Shown one piece after another: positions 1 to 11,960 of a stretch of DNA of 64,000 nucleotides. The notes under the pieces were generated by a model, which was not told the origin of the DNA, did not search any database, and was given only the letters and a program-made list of their open reading frames with translations. The position numbers and the translations under genes were made by a program. Position 1 is the stretch's first letter. Every line of letters starts with the position of its first letter. Origin of the DNA: Adiantum capillus-veneris (lineage: Eukaryota; Streptophyta; Polypodiopsida; Polypodiales; Pteridaceae); the NCBI GenBank assembly GCA_014529385.2, contig CM043959.1, positions 59,158,753 through 59,222,752 of the forward strand, read 5' to 3'.

Positions 1-1
1 T

Positions 2-324
2 TTAAGGGAGGATTTCTCCCTGGCTATTATTTCCAGAGTCCAAGAGGAGAGCAGTGGATTTGTTTCAGAGGATAGTAGTGATGATGAGGCAATGGAAACA
101 TCCAGCAATCCAATGGAATGCCTTCGAAGATGCTTTGAGAAAGCTGAAAAATACAAGGAGACACTACTTGATGAAGCCACCTTCCAAGCAATAAGACAAA
201 GCCTAAGACCATCGAAAAGTAACAAAGAAGTGGAGGATCGGTTTAACCATTCAGGTCAAGGGTCAACTACATCTGTAGACCTGTGGCAAGAAAACCTCTT
301 TCTGTAGGATGAGAGCTTCATGGT

Positions 325-415
<91 letters not shown>

Positions 416-875
416 CTTTGTGTCACATCTGACATGGTATATGCAGTCTTGGATTGTTGACAAGGATGACTTCCTTCGGCGCCGGACAAGAGAGTATCGA
501 GGAAGGGATGCAGCCCTAGCACAGTACCTTTCAAAGCTTTCCGAGTCGCCGATAGTAGTTTTTCACAATTCCATGTCACAAGAGGGTTCAATAGCAACTT
601 ACACATTCAAGACACTATCACGCTTCTTGGGTGGACCGGTGCTGCCCAAAAGTGCAGATAAAGTCATTCTTGTGGACAAAGTGTTTGCTAGAGATTGTTT
701 TGGTTACTGCCCAGGCTATACAGGTGGTCGCGCAGCGTATTACTACACCTACACAGCAATGGCACTAGCTCTTGGTAGACAAAACCTAGATGAACTTTTA
801 GAGTATGGCAAACATCTCATGATTCGTTACAAGGGTGACGTGCCAAAAAACAAAATTGAACCTTCAAAATCTTGA
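2..875 (+). pseudogene. 3' part of an unrecognised gene, broken by an in-frame TAG
   Basis: A frame is open from base 2, so the gene begins outside the window, and runs to a TAG at 305-307. The same frame continues to a plausible donor (exon ending at 322, then GTAACT). A long CT tract follows, then an acceptor ending ATGCAG at 446. The next exon, 447-875, is in matching phase and ends with TGA. The TAG therefore looks like a nonsense mutation inside the last bases of the upstream exon. A different donor at 304 would avoid the stop but breaks phase. The protein (for example FLGGPVLPKSADKVILVDK) matches no family I know. The gene converges on the transposase-like relic at 939-3784 and could be the second gene of the same element. 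Confidence 0.5.
327..418. repeat. (CT)n microsatellite
   Basis: An almost pure CT dinucleotide tract of about 90 bp with one slip near 398. It lies in the presumed intron of the 2-875 gene and would act as an extended polypyrimidine tract before the acceptor at 446. Confidence 0.95.
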
Positions 876-938
876 TACACTTCAAGTAGCAAATGTATAA
901 GATCATGTATTACATAAATTTTGTACAATGTCATCCAC

Positions 939-3784
939 TCAGAGTATCTTTCTCCACTTGTGATTCACATACACCATTGTCTCTCTCCACCTTCGTTGAC
1001 TTTCACGAGCTCCGGAGGTGTTGTATGCCATTGATCTTTTAACTTTTTGTTGTTGTAAATGTCTGATGGCTTGTGCTGTTGCTGAATTTGCCAAGACTTC
1101 TTTTGCCTGCATTCGATGAATGATTCTATGATAGAACCATTCAAATAGTTCTCTCAAACTGTTAGCCTTGATTCGAGAGACACCATGTCATGTGTGCCTG
1201 AAATAAGCATTTCTCGCCATGTAATGAGACTTTTCCATCCCTTGGGTATTCCATATTGCCGGGTTCCCATACTTCTGTATAAAATATGGCAAATGATTGA
1301 AGATGATGTGCTGGATATGAAAACAAATTAGTTAGAATGTTTTACAGTCACATATTTGCACATAAGAGAGAAAGAAATACATGATAATACCATGTAGTGA
1401 GTAATCTGGGTGTCTGTCCATGCTGTCTTGAATGATTTTTTCAGAAGGTTGAGATTTTCCTTGAACTTGTTCATATCACCTTGTGACCAGTCATCTTTGT
1501 CGCACATCAAAAATAGGATGTCTATTGATTGCCAAACCTCAGCCTTCGCGTTACGAGTAGTTGGTTCGTGGTCTTTGACTGCAATATGTAGCTTTTTCCA
1601 GCTCTGATACTCTACCTTGCTAACATAGGATGTGTTATATATTTTTCCATGTTTTGTTAGCTTTGGATCTCTTGTACCTTGGGGCTTAGATAAAAACCTC
1701 CGTGCCTTCACCCCACCGATGGATGGTTTGCATGGGACATCCTTCTCAGCAGTTGATCTCTTTTCATCCCGTTGGATTTTCACATTGCCACCATGAAGCC
1801 CTATATCCGACAGTACCATTTCTAAGCACTGCAGGGCTACTTGTCGTTCTGCGGAGTTCTTAATCTTCCAACCAAACCCGATGTATAAGTAGACCAATTT
1901 CTCCACAATTCTACAAAGGGCATGCATTGTACAAATGTGGACATTCACAAGTGGTATTTTCAAAACCGGTCGAAAAGCAGGATCCTCAATGTGACGTGTT
2001 GGAGCTTTTCTCCACCACTTTGGGTCCATGACCTTTGCAGGCTCCATGCAGAACAAACACGGTGACTTTGCCATTGCACCCATTCCACAATTATACATGC
2101 ACTTTAATGTTTTGAGGTCACCTGCAAGATGCCACTGAACTTGAAAGTCTCCCCTTCCATCTAGACGTAGTACCTCTCCCTGGTTAGTCTGTCGATCAAT
2201 CACCTCCGGAATATTAGTTCGATGGAACACCCAATATAGAATCTCATGATCTTCTTTCTTTACCTGCAACACAAAATAAATGAGACTTAAGTAGATCTGA
2301 ACATTTGAGCTTACTTGAGAATCTCGCTTACCTCAAACGCACCAAGCCACCATATGTTAGATTTGATTGAACACTAAAATATAAAGGATCATCACTGGGA
2401 CACTTTGAGAGGGCTCTATTCATTAAAGTAATAGTAACACGCTCTAGCTTTTTCTCTTTAACAAGCTCACACTCATCCAGTTTTAACACAAAATGTAATA
2501 CCCCACGTGACTCTTCAAATGTGATGTTGTAAAACTCCACCATTCTCTTCTGTATATCCGCAGGTCCATAAATAATGTTGAACTCATCATATGCCATGTT
2601 TGCTCCATGGCCACTGTAAGTTGCTTAATATGAAAGGGCTGTCCAAGATAGTCTCCCTGTGCCTATTTAAGCTGAAGCCTCTCTTTCCAAACACTTGAGG
2701 CTGATGGTAGAAGTTTGGATTTTATACCCTTCCTAACAAAGATGGATGAGACAGACTTTTGGATAGCCGAATATCCTCTTTTGCTTACACCAAGTGAATC
2801 AAGTGTGCCTTGTATCTCTTTTGCAGGCACTGAGTTCTCTGAAATAAAGCGGTCCACTACATTTCGTTGTAGGACCTTAAACTTATTGTCATGTACTATA
2901 TCTGCTGCCAGGCTTCTACTTATAAGTGGCTTCAATCTCTTTCCTATATTGGCTTTGGGGTCAATGTTTTCCTTGTCAGGATAGATTGAATCTCTACATG
3001 AAGACAATGCATAAGTAAATCACAGAAAATTTGCTTCACTAACACTATTTAGGCACATGAAAACAATGCATAACAAGAAAAAACAAAAAGATTACTTAAC
3101 TAAGACAATGTAGCCAACCAAGAAGCATCACCTTAATGCTCAGATTCTTTTCTTGAGACCTCCTGATGCAACCTGCAACGTTTCAAGATTGCGCAATTTC
3201 TTCTTTCGGATACGACCACCCAAGATGGTGTCCTTCATTTGACAACTTCGCACCTTTCCTTTCAGTTCTTGTACCTCTATTTTATGTTGCAAAATGGTAA
3301 CCTGATCTGTAGAATGTAAATGTGAAAGGCGAACAATCTCACATTGTTGAGCTTGGATAATGCTCTTGTAAGTTTCAGCTTCTCTTGTAAGTGATTTACA
3401 ATAACCCAGAAGGCCCTTTTCTCCATCACCAGCAAAGGTCAATAAGCTTGTAGGATTGACAAACGGTGGAGACGCATTAGTCATTGGATTCTTAGGGTAG
3501 AGAGAGCCTCTCATCCAGATATCTATGTGTTTAGCTCCTTGAGCTCTGAGCGTGTCTATGGAAGCGGGAGGTATATGTGTGTTTGTTTTATTGCGCTTAA
3601 TCAATGGTTGGTACTCATTGTCCAAATCAATGTGAAGGTGATATTTGGCTCGTTTCTGGGTAACATTTGTGCCATTTGAGGAGTGCGCCATTAGCCAAAT
3701 GTGCAGGTTTAATGGAAAGTGAATAGCGGCTGCAGATTCGTCCCTCCATGTTAGCCTCATTCCCTCCATATTGACGAGGTTCAT
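939..3784 (-). pseudogene. multi-exon transposase-like gene, decayed
   Basis: Minus-strand blocks read in order. 3784-3140 carries a block with LYPKNP and GLLGYCKSL followed by a heptad-rich stretch. 3003-2663 carries LGVSKRGYSAIQK. About 2616-2332 carries GHGANMAYDEF. 2263-1391 carries CLFCMEPAKV and HTMHALCRIVEKLV-like text. 1310-939 carries WNTQGMEKSHYMARNAYFR. The 1391/1310 intron is canonical (GTATTA...CCAG) and phase 0. Lesions: TAG at 2663-2665, a frame change near 2610 with no usable intron (no GT donor lies between the blocks), a phase clash at the 2332/2263 junction, and TGA at 1188-1190. The D/C-rich core and the late MEKSHY glutamate resemble large uncharacterised transposases of repeat families; I cannot name the superfamily. 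A second, more damaged relative lies at 57,608-59,025. Confidence 0.6.
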
Positions 3785-5530
3785 TCAATGCAACTGAAAA
3801 GAGGATTATCCCTCAATCACTACGAATGAATGTTCAGAAGAGTAAGGAATCTACTTAAAGTACACTTTTTGAACTTTTACTATGAAAGACCCAGCTCTTT
3901 TATTTGCCATTTTTTCTAGAGAGAGAGTGCAAAAAATACATTTTCTTAGAAGGCCCTCCAAATGACCTCCAAAATTTCCTAATGTGCAATTGGTTATGTG
4001 CCTTGGTGTGGAACTGTGCAAAGGTGTTGCACGTGGATGGAGGAGACCAATGCAAGGTGTTTGGACCAGGCGGTTGATGACAGGTAAAGCATGGGGGTTG
4101 GGCAACCCACATGAACAATAGCAGCGGGTAGCAGGTGCTAGTTGTGTATATATGCTAGGTGCTTTGCAGTGTACAGAGAGTGTGTTTGGTGTGCAGTTTT
4201 TTAGTGCAATAAGCCCATGTGTGGTTGAACATAAACGTTCAACGTGGGGGTGGGCAATGATGGTGTAGCTAAAGTTGGTCCAATATGGGAAGTGGTCTAT
4301 GCCAAGCAAAGGCTGTAGGCAGGTGCAAAGCAGAAGGCTAGTGCAGGTATGGAGTCCCTGGGCAGCCAAAGGGTAGCAGAAGTGTATGCTCCATGCGTTT
4401 TTTTTTTTGCCAAAAGAGCTAAAGGATGGGCTAGATGGGATGGCAGATGAAGGTGCCCAAAGTGCCAAGTCAATACTCTGAAATGTAGTGTTCAATGTTC
4501 TCTAGAAGCCGATTCAGACAGCTTGTCAAACGGAGCCTCGGTGCTCAAGATACTAAAGTTTAAAGTTAGAAGGTTTAGCAGATCCCCAATGGGTAGAGCA
4601 GCTAGGGATAGGTGGCCTAGGCCGATGTTAGTGGATGCATGTGTAGAATTTGAATTATGGAGCGTGCCTATTTTCTCGGATAGTCGGTTCGGAGCTCTGG
4701 AGAGTAAGTTATGGTCATCATAAGTTTTTTCGAGGGCGAGTTTGTGCCCACTTGGCCACATTGGAAGTTGGGACATCTGGCATCTTTTTGACCTTGACAA
4801 GGTTCTGGAAGGTGGAGGACATCATGTGGGGATAGCAAAAATCAGCGGTTAGTCCATCGGATGCTCGGTCAGCGGGATACAGCAGGATGAAGTCGGGAGC
4901 TAGTGTTAAGGAGGGGAATGAGAGATGTTTTTTGCCTTTTTTGCGGCCTCAGATAACGAGCTCAGAGGAGTCAAAATATGGTGAGGTTTGCACGACCCGA
5001 GGCCCACTTTGTGAAGATCCAACACGGCTTGACGGCTCAAGATTCGGACCTCCGGGCAGTACATGGGAGTAGGGGGAACATGGGCCCAAAACACTGTGTA
5101 TGAGGGTGCTTTTGTTTTCTTTTTGGAGACTTTCAATGCCTTTATATGATCGATGACCCTGGAGCTTCCATGTGGACTCAGCATATCCCATATGCACAGC
5201 AAGCAAAACGAGCTGGGGGTTATAAGGGCCATGGTGGGCGCCCATTGTGCGTATCCAACGGGGGAATAACCCCCCGTGGTGGTTGGCTATGGCACAGGCC
5301 CGTGGGGCACTGCGGCGACGGAGCGCAGCCCTGCGTGAGCGGAAATGAGGCTGTTTTGGCCAGCATGGGGCGGCGCCAGTGGCACGTGCGCCCGCTTGAG
5401 GTGATTTGGCAGCTCGCGACATTTGGTACCATGGCCACCTGGTAAGGGCTTGTGCCCGCGCCTCAAGGGGCCCCCCCATTTTGAGGAGATGAGTCACACC
5501 CCCCCAATAACGATGTCGCTATTCCTCAAC
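3785..5530. other. no recognisable gene; possibly the interior of a decayed LTR element
   Basis: A 214-codon minus-strand frame (3851-4495) and several shorter ones exist, but none has a domain, a sensible composition or a start context I can support. GC content rises after about 5,200. The stretch ends directly at an AAGGGGAG purine run and TG (5531-5540), so it may be what is left of the inside of a Ty3-type element. Confidence 0.4.
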
Positions 5531-5817
5531 AAGGGGAGTGTCCTGCAATAGAGTGAGCCAGAAATGGAGAGAGAATCCCAAAGCTGATCAAAGGGGGCAG
5601 TCCTATGATGGGGAGAGAGAAATCAAGTTCGGAGCAGGGGATGAAAAGAGAGAGAGAGGAGTCCGAATCCAGGCAACAGGGTGCCCAAAAGGGTAGCCAT
5701 TTCAAAGGCGACCCGAAGGGGGCTATCATGTGTACAAGTGGTGGTGTAGCCCATTTCAAGGCCAAGCTAGTCCAAATGTGGGCCAAGAGCAAGGGAATCC
5801 AAGGGAGTAGTCCGAGC

Positions 5818-6149
5818 AAAAGGCTAGGGTAAAGAGGACCAAGCAAGGGCAAATTCAAAAGTGAGCCAAAGGAGCAGTACAAGGTTGGACCTTCCAGAAG
5901 GGCTAATACCCCCCCCCCCCCCCCCCCCCCCCCCCTCCTCTTCAAGTGCAAGAGAGCAAAAAAGAGCAGATGAATCCAGAGGCGGTTACCTCCTCCCAGA
6001 GTTACGAAATGTAGATGCAAAGTGGACCAATCAGAGGCCAGATGCCCAAATTGAAAGAGCAAAAGGCTAGGGTAAAGAGGACCAAGCAAGGAAAATTCAA
6101 AAGTGAGCCAAAGGAGCAGTACAAGGTTGGACCTTCCAGAAGGGCTAAT

Positions 6150-6183
<34 letters not shown>

Positions 6184-6547
6184 CCCCCCCCCCCTCCTCT
6201 TCAAGTGCAAGAGAGCAAAAAAGAGCAGATGAATCCAGAGGCGGTTAGCTCCTCCCAGAGTTACGAAATGTAGATGCAAAGTGGACCAATCAGAGGCCAG
6301 ATGCCCAAATTGAAAGAGCAAAAGGCTAGGGTAAAGAGGACCAAGCAAGAGCAAATTCAAAAGTGAGCCAAAGGAGCAGTACAAGGTTGGACCTTCCAGA
6401 AGGGCTAATACCCCCCCCCCCCCCCTCCTCTTCAAGTGTAAGAGAGCAAAAAAGAGCAGATGAATCCAGAGGCGGTTACCTCCTCCCAGAGTTACGAAAT
6501 GTAGATGCAAAGTGGACCAATCAGAGGGCCAGATGCCCAAATTGAAA
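5818..6547 (+). repeat. three tandem ~230-258 bp repeats, each with a poly-C tract
   Basis: Units start at about 5818, 6060 and 6318 with AAAAGGCTAGGGTAAAGAGG and are almost identical apart from the homopolymer. The C tracts are 27 (5909-5935), 30+T+13 (6151-6194) and 15 (6411-6425). The position upstream of a TATA box suggests reiterated LTR enhancer units. The G-rich complement could form quadruplexes. Confidence 0.9.
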
Positions 6548-6557
6548 GGGGAACCCC

Positions 6558-6565
6558 TATATAAA
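6558..6565 (+). promoter_or_regulatory. TATA box of the candidate LTR
   Basis: TATATAAA, 11 bases after the last enhancer-like repeat, preceding a TG-rich leader. It is the only strong TATA in the 5539-7177 unit and would mark the U3/R boundary about 30 bp downstream. Confidence 0.5.
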
Positions 6566-7177
6566 CCATTTTTGAGCAATTTTTCATGCTTTTTGCCATA
6601 GCAGGCTTCTTGAGGAGGGCCTTGAGCCAGTGAGCTAGCAGAGAGCCAAGATAGAGAGTGTGTGTGAGTTCTTGGGTTGGCTTTTTTGTGCAGAGGTGTG
6701 TGCCCGCAAAGCCCCAAGTGAGTGTTTTCTTGCCCGGCGACCATGTGGGTGCACAGTTTGATGTAAATGAATTGTAAAGAGTGTTTGAGCAGAGGTGAAT
6801 CCTCCACTGTGTTTCTCTTGCTGTTGTTCCCCTTCCCCCCTTCTCTTTCTCCTACTCTAGTGTTTCCCCTCGGTGCCGGTAGTGTGGAAGTGTGTGCCCC
6901 CCCGGATCGACGTTGTTTTGTGTGAGAGAATGAGATTGAGCGGCTCTGTGTGTGTGTGTGTGTGTGTAAGGGTGAAGACAGACCGTGGCAATAGGTGTGC
7001 TTTCTGTGGTGGATTTGTGGAGTGTGTGAGCAGTGTAAATTGAGCAAGCGATGGTCTGCTAGTGTGTAGTGTGTTTTTGAAGGTGTTTTCTAAGAGGATA
7101 GGGGTGTTGTGGATACCCTGAGCTATAGAGAGACCCTTTTTTTTGTGTCGGGTGTGTTCCCCCATTCCCCCTCTCCA

Positions 7178-7689
7178 ACGTACATCAATGCCGTGCACAA
7201 TATTCCAGAAGCCCTTTGACACAAGAACATGTTGCATCATGTAAGCCCACATAGGATAATTGTCCCCATCCAATCTGTCCTCAGGAATAGCAAACATCTT
7301 GAACAAATCTGTGTTGTTGTCAATCATGGTGAATGCTACACCTGATGTGAAAACTGCCCGAAAAGAGGAGAAACGAAGCATGAACAACACGTGCTATATA
7401 GCACAAAGGGTAAAAGACTATAAGGCACCTGTTATGCAAAAAACGTCACTGACAAAAAATTTGCACAAAATGACGAAATAGCATGTGCATTATTGCCTAT
7501 AGTGGAAACGGAGGCCAAAATGAGCCCGAGTCAAAAATCTGAGCAGATTGATCTCTACGAGCTCACCCATAATTTTTGTCGACCTGCGAACGCTTGCCAA
7601 AGCTCACTGAAATCGGAGAAAATGATCAGGCGTGTGTTGGAGCTGCTGGCGACTAAGCTCGGGAGGACGCAACCTGCTCTGATACCAAT
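7178..7689 (-). pseudogene. 5' internal region and truncated gag of a Copia element (copy A)
   Basis: Reading leftward from the LTR at 7690-7932 there is a Met-tRNA primer site (7674-7688, TGGTATCAGAGC on the minus strand), a leader, and then a gag start at 7327. The gag carries the Copia N-terminal signature LDGDNYPMWAYMMQHVL. Homology to the sister copy at 56,969-57,184 stops at 7178, after the codons for GIDVR, where unrelated sequence begins. The gag is therefore truncated by an insertion or deletion after about 50 codons and is not functional. Confidence 0.8.
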
Positions 7690-7932
7690 TGTTGGAATTA
7701 GGGTTGCAAGGAAATGCACATAGCTTGGAGAAGATGAAGGAAGCTCAAGGCACACAGTAGAGAGTGTGTTACTTAGTGTGCAATGTAAAGATAGATAGCC
7801 CTAGAGTGATGGGCGTATATACAATGCACGGGGGGGCAAAACTCCCTTGGGAAAAAACTCCTAAAGAGGAAAAAAATGCCCCGGCAGTCCTAATGAGTTC
7901 ACACACATCACTACCACATGTATATGATAACA
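7690..7932 (-). mobile_element. LTR of Copia copy A (reverse orientation)
   Basis: A 243-bp TG...CA repeat starting TGTTATC at 7932 and ending AACA at 7690, immediately followed on the minus strand by the primer-binding site. It matches the 227-bp LTR at 56,379-56,605 along its whole length with scattered substitutions and small indels. The partner LTR of this copy is missing. Confidence 0.85.
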
Positions 7933-9561
7933 GCCCCCGCGATGGTTTCTCGGCGAGACGAAAGCGACGAAGATCGGCTATGGCGGTTTGAGCTCGGTGG
8001 TGGTGGATCTAGCTTGACGACGTCAGATCTGAGTTCATCCATGTATATTTAGCGTGTATAAAGCTTGTGTAGCAAGCTAATGCTGGTTTGTAGAGAAACA
8101 GCAGGAACAAGAAAGTTGTAGCTCGTTTGTTTTGTTTTTGGCTGTCGAAACAACGCTTTTTGCATATCATCGTCACACAGAGTCGGATGGATATGATCCA
8201 GGAGTTTAGATTGGGGTTTGGCACATTCCGAACATGATGGTGATGCCCATTTTTTAAAATTCTAATCACAATTTTAGCAGGTGCAACAGCAGCAAGTTAA
8301 TGTTGTGTTTTTGCACCAAAAACGAATGTTTTTGGCATATCTCTCACTACCAGACTTGGATATATGTGATCCAGGAGTATACCCTTGGGTTTTGGCACGT
8401 TTCAAACACATTGTTTGTATTAAAATTTTGAAATTTTGAGCGCTAGAATTTTTGCAGCAGTCTGTCAATACTCTCGACATATCAAAGTTTTGCAGTTTGA
8501 TTCCTACATTGTAGAGAGTGATGCGGTTTGCATCTTTGGCTATGTATGGCATATTGTGGTGCTATTTGAGAGAAAATTCACCTTGTTTTTGCATATGCAA
8601 TTGATGCTTTGGAATGTGACTTTTGAATCTTTACACATATGGAAGCAGTTTTATACGCATTGTATGACTATGTGGGGCATTCCAAAGAGCTTTTTTAGCA
8701 CAGTTTTGTGCAGTTTCATGCTATGTATGCATTGTGTGGATACCACTTGAGCTAGGTGTATCTCACACGTGGCAGAGTATACAGGTTTACAGTGTTTTTG
8801 GATAGGTACACATCCATGGAGCCACTTGATTAGGAGCGAGCTGTTTTGCCTGGCTTTTGGTAGTGTATGTAGACCATTTTGTGAATCTGTTTATTGAGAC
8901 ATTGAGTGTCTCTCTTTATGCGATTTTTTGAGTTTTTGTTGACTTTTCGGGGAAAACTCTATCGAGTTTTTCCTAGATTCTCGCCATGATTTATGCGTAT
9001 CCACAATTTGCTCTCTAATGGTTTAGTGGTCAAGTTTACTCCCACTTTAGCAGTTATCTGTAATTTTTTGGCCTGTAGTTTGCATTGAGTGTTGGCTCAT
9101 TTTGCAAACGTCTTCTTGACATAAAAATTTTGCATTGTTATGTCATTGTGTACAGTGGTTGATATATTCCCACTTTGATAGTGATCGAGTGTTCACTCTC
9201 ACTTTGACAGGTTTTGTCAGCTTGCACACAGTTTGGTGTTCTCGTATCCACTCTTGCAAGAGTGAGTGTATGCTTGTGTGGCTACAAATATAGATAGTCA
9301 CACATTCATAGGTTTTTGTAGATTTTTGTAGGCAGTTTCTCTTGTGGGATGCGTTTTGAGCTAGGTTTCTCTCTATTGCATATATGGTTATGTGCTTTAC
9401 GCTCGGTTGAACAGTTTGTCCTAGTATATGCTTGCAGATAGTAGATTGTGGAGTTGTTTTATGCATATCTGAGCATCAATTTTCATGCGATTGGTCATGA
9501 TTTTCATGATAGTGTAGTGGTGGAGTGATCCCCCAATTTGTTGCCATTTTGGAATTCACTT
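7933..9561. other. non-coding region with a diverged ~190-bp duplication
   Basis: Two related blocks, about 8090-8280 and 8280-8470, share phrases such as GATCCAGGAGT and TTTTTGGC and a similar order. They are probably an old tandem duplication. The rest is T-rich without domains. It may be the 5' leader of the decayed Copia whose gag begins at 9562, but no 5' LTR is recognisable. Confidence 0.4.
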
Positions 9562-10954
9562 ATGGCAACAGACATGTGTGACAATGAGAGATGGCAGTCT
9601 CGTTATCGCCAATGCGTACGATGTTGGCATTGTGGTCACACAGGAAACATTAGGCATCATTGTTTCAGATGTATGAGACAACAGCGGGAGATATATGCGT
9701 GATGCAGATACGACTTTGACACATGTTAGAGAGGTAGTTATAGTGGAAATCTATGCCAGTCAAGATGATGCCATGCTTGTCTCGAGTGTACCTCTTGCAG
9801 ATATATTTATGGATAGCACACTTTCTCCACGGTGGTTACTAGATAACGATGCTGTTTTCCACATCACTGGGCATTGTGATTGGTTTAGCACATTTTCTAA
9901 TGGGAGTTTTGGATATGTGCACTTGGCCCCGACGGTTCGGCGTGTGACATAGAGGGTGCAGGAGACGTTTATTTGTCATTTCCCAATGGTGCATCATACA
10001 CGCTACGACATCTGTGCTACGTTCCTCAGTTAAGATAGAGCTTGATCTCAGTAAGACAGTTAACCAGATTTTGGCTGTCATACACTTCTTAGAGAGGAGT
10101 CTTTCCAGATGCATTGTGGCTCATTAGTGATTGCCAGAGGAGCCCGCAGTGGCTTAGTATATCATATACATGTGTTTGAGGTACGAGACGGCATAGTCTC
10201 AATTTTGCTGCTGACATGCTTTGAGCGAGAGACGAGACATGTCTCCTTGGCAGATGAGCTCCCCTTATGAGACAAAGCATTTAGCTATGCAAGACATGCC
10301 AGTGGACTCTGTAGAGACAAAGATAGAGTGGCAGTGCTCTAGTGAGACACAATAGGTGTTGTCAGAATCTGTGCAGGTAGAGGTAGGGCAGGTTTTTTCC
10401 CTAGAGACATAGATAGAGATAATAGATATGGAGTTTTATTATATGCTCATGCGAGAGGATGATGAGGTGATATCAGGACACATACATCGAGTCCCTATGG
10501 ATGAGGGAGAGGTGGTCCTCCAGGAATCATACTCAACACATCTATATGTGATAGCTAGTCCTAATGATGCAAAGTATGCACATAGCATAGGGGAGGCAAA
10601 TACAACCAATTTTGTGCATATTTCTTTAGCGTTTGAGCGTCTCATGTACGGTTAGTGTCAAGGCCCAACCTAGCAGTTGCAGTGGGAGCATTTGCAACAG
10701 GGATTGTCATTCATGCACTGACTGACACTAGCATGATGTATAGTGGATTTTTGCAGACCATACAGAGTAGTTTGCAAGATTTACATGCATGCTCTAGTGT
10801 GGATAAACATGCTCGCCTACCACGAGAGCCGATATGATTGCATGTAGATTGACTGAGCGAGCCAGTGGACATAGGTTGAGAGAGTCTCTTACCTGTTTTC
10901 TTGTACATAATAGTAGTTTAGCTAGTAGGACCACTTATCGGCACATCCTCCTTC
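9562..10954 (+). pseudogene. heavily decayed Copia gag-pol
   Basis: An early frame carries a zinc knuckle CWHCGHTGNIRHHC whose histidine is replaced by Asn. After a stop and a frame change comes the protease neighbourhood (WLLDNDAVFHITGH, with the DSG catalytic triplet degraded to DND), then FPNGASYTLRH-type text. Further on, a short piece near 10,657-10,700 (RPNLAVAVGAFATG) corresponds to the reverse transcriptase/RNase H linker. Stops and shifts are frequent, and most of integrase and reverse transcriptase is absent. The PPT and 3' LTR follow directly, so orientation is certain and function is excluded. Confidence 0.75.
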
Positions 10955-11485
10955 AAGTGGGAGGTTGTTGGGGTAGAGTCATTTGTGCCTTGCCCGACCG
11001 CCCAGACTATGGGCACCCACCCATTGATACCTTATCTTGTGTACATATATGAATAATAAGGGGTATCTCATACTAGAGTCTTGCTCCACCCACACACTAT
11101 GTACTCTCTCCTTCACTCCTTCTCGCATGCACACCGCCCCGCACACGCATGCATACGTGCACATGCACTATTCATATTTTACTTACTACATTGTAGAGTC
11201 AATCCACTCAACTAAAAAATATAGAAATTGAATTACAATTCTGCTAAAAATTTATCAAATAGAATTGTGGGTTCTCTTCTCTTGTTTTGTCCCATTTTTT
11301 TCAAAAAACTCTCTTGCTCTCCTCTTCTCCATTGCTTCAAATCTATTGCAAGGGGACTTACCAGGCTTCACATTTGCACTCATAGACTCATTGACAACAA
11401 GAAGGTCAGATTATGTCGTACATTTATGGTAGGTTTTTTTATTTGTGTGTGTGTGTGTGTATGTGACATAGTGTGTGTGTGTGTG

Positions 11486-11547
<62 letters not shown>

Positions 11548-11680
11548 TTGCAGATTTGGCGTATGCGACATCCTCTCTTGCGTTTTGTGCTCACTTAGGC
11601 TGCTTGTGAGTGCACTAGTCTTTCGTTTGCTCCACACACACATGCACATGATTAAACATGTAAATCAATAACAATGCACA
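10955..11680 (+). mobile_element. PPT and 3' LTR (start 10,966) of the decayed Copia
   Basis: AAGTGGGAGG at 10,955-10,964 is the standard Copia polypurine tract, followed by TGTTGGGG at 10,966 as the LTR start. An AT-rich, polyadenylation-like stretch lies near 11,045. The right LTR end cannot be fixed because the 5' LTR is not visible. A long TG microsatellite follows. Confidence 0.6.
11444..11546. repeat. (TG)n microsatellite
   Basis: About 100 bp of GT/TG dinucleotides with a few interruptions. Open frames across it on both strands are only translations of the repeat. Confidence 0.95.
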
Positions 11681-11689
11681 TAATTTAAC

Positions 11690-11960
11690 ACACTACGCAC
11701 GGAAACACACACAATTTTTTTGATTATATTAAATTAAAAAATTAGAAAAATTATATTCAATTCGTTATTTAAAAGAAATATCATTCATAATAAATAATAA
11801 TAATATTTGATAATAAGAATACGTCTAAAAAGGAATGATTCATGAGTTGTTTCAATTTGGTTTAAATCAATTTATACTTAAACAAAAAAAATTTCTACTT
11901 TGTTTATGTTTAGATTAAAACTTAGTTCGTTTAATACGTTTGACCATTTTAATCCATTTA
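11690..11960. other. AT-rich spacer, nothing recognised
   Basis: Strongly AT-rich sequence with poly-A runs between the TG microsatellite and the satellite array. No gene, RNA or repeat unit could be supported. Confidence 0.6.

Larger units (their letters stand above)
5539..7177 (+). mobile_element. candidate 3' LTR of a decayed Ty3-type retrotransposon
   Basis: The left edge is a purine run AAGGGGAG (5531-5538) followed by TGTCC, the usual PPT/3'-LTR arrangement. The right edge is CTCCA at 7177, and the next base is Copia gag sequence in the opposite orientation that stops being homologous exactly there. Inside are three tandem ~240-bp repeats with poly-C tracts (5818-6547), a TATA box at 6558 and a short TG run near 6945-6966, in the order expected for U3 and R-U5. 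No matching 5' LTR or target duplication is visible, so the limits and the class are inference. Confidence 0.45.

Noticed and set aside
3851-4495. A 214-codon minus-strand ORF.
   Set aside because: Composition is Cys/His/Leu-mixed without a domain, and there is no splice or start context. It is likely chance in a region with few minus-strand stops.
6145-7047. A 300-codon minus-strand ORF with poly-Gly.
   Set aside because: It is the complement of the poly-C repeats and TG runs of a presumed LTR.
11228-11671. A Cys/Val-rich ORF resembling a repetitive membrane protein.
   Set aside because: It is the translation of the TG microsatellite.
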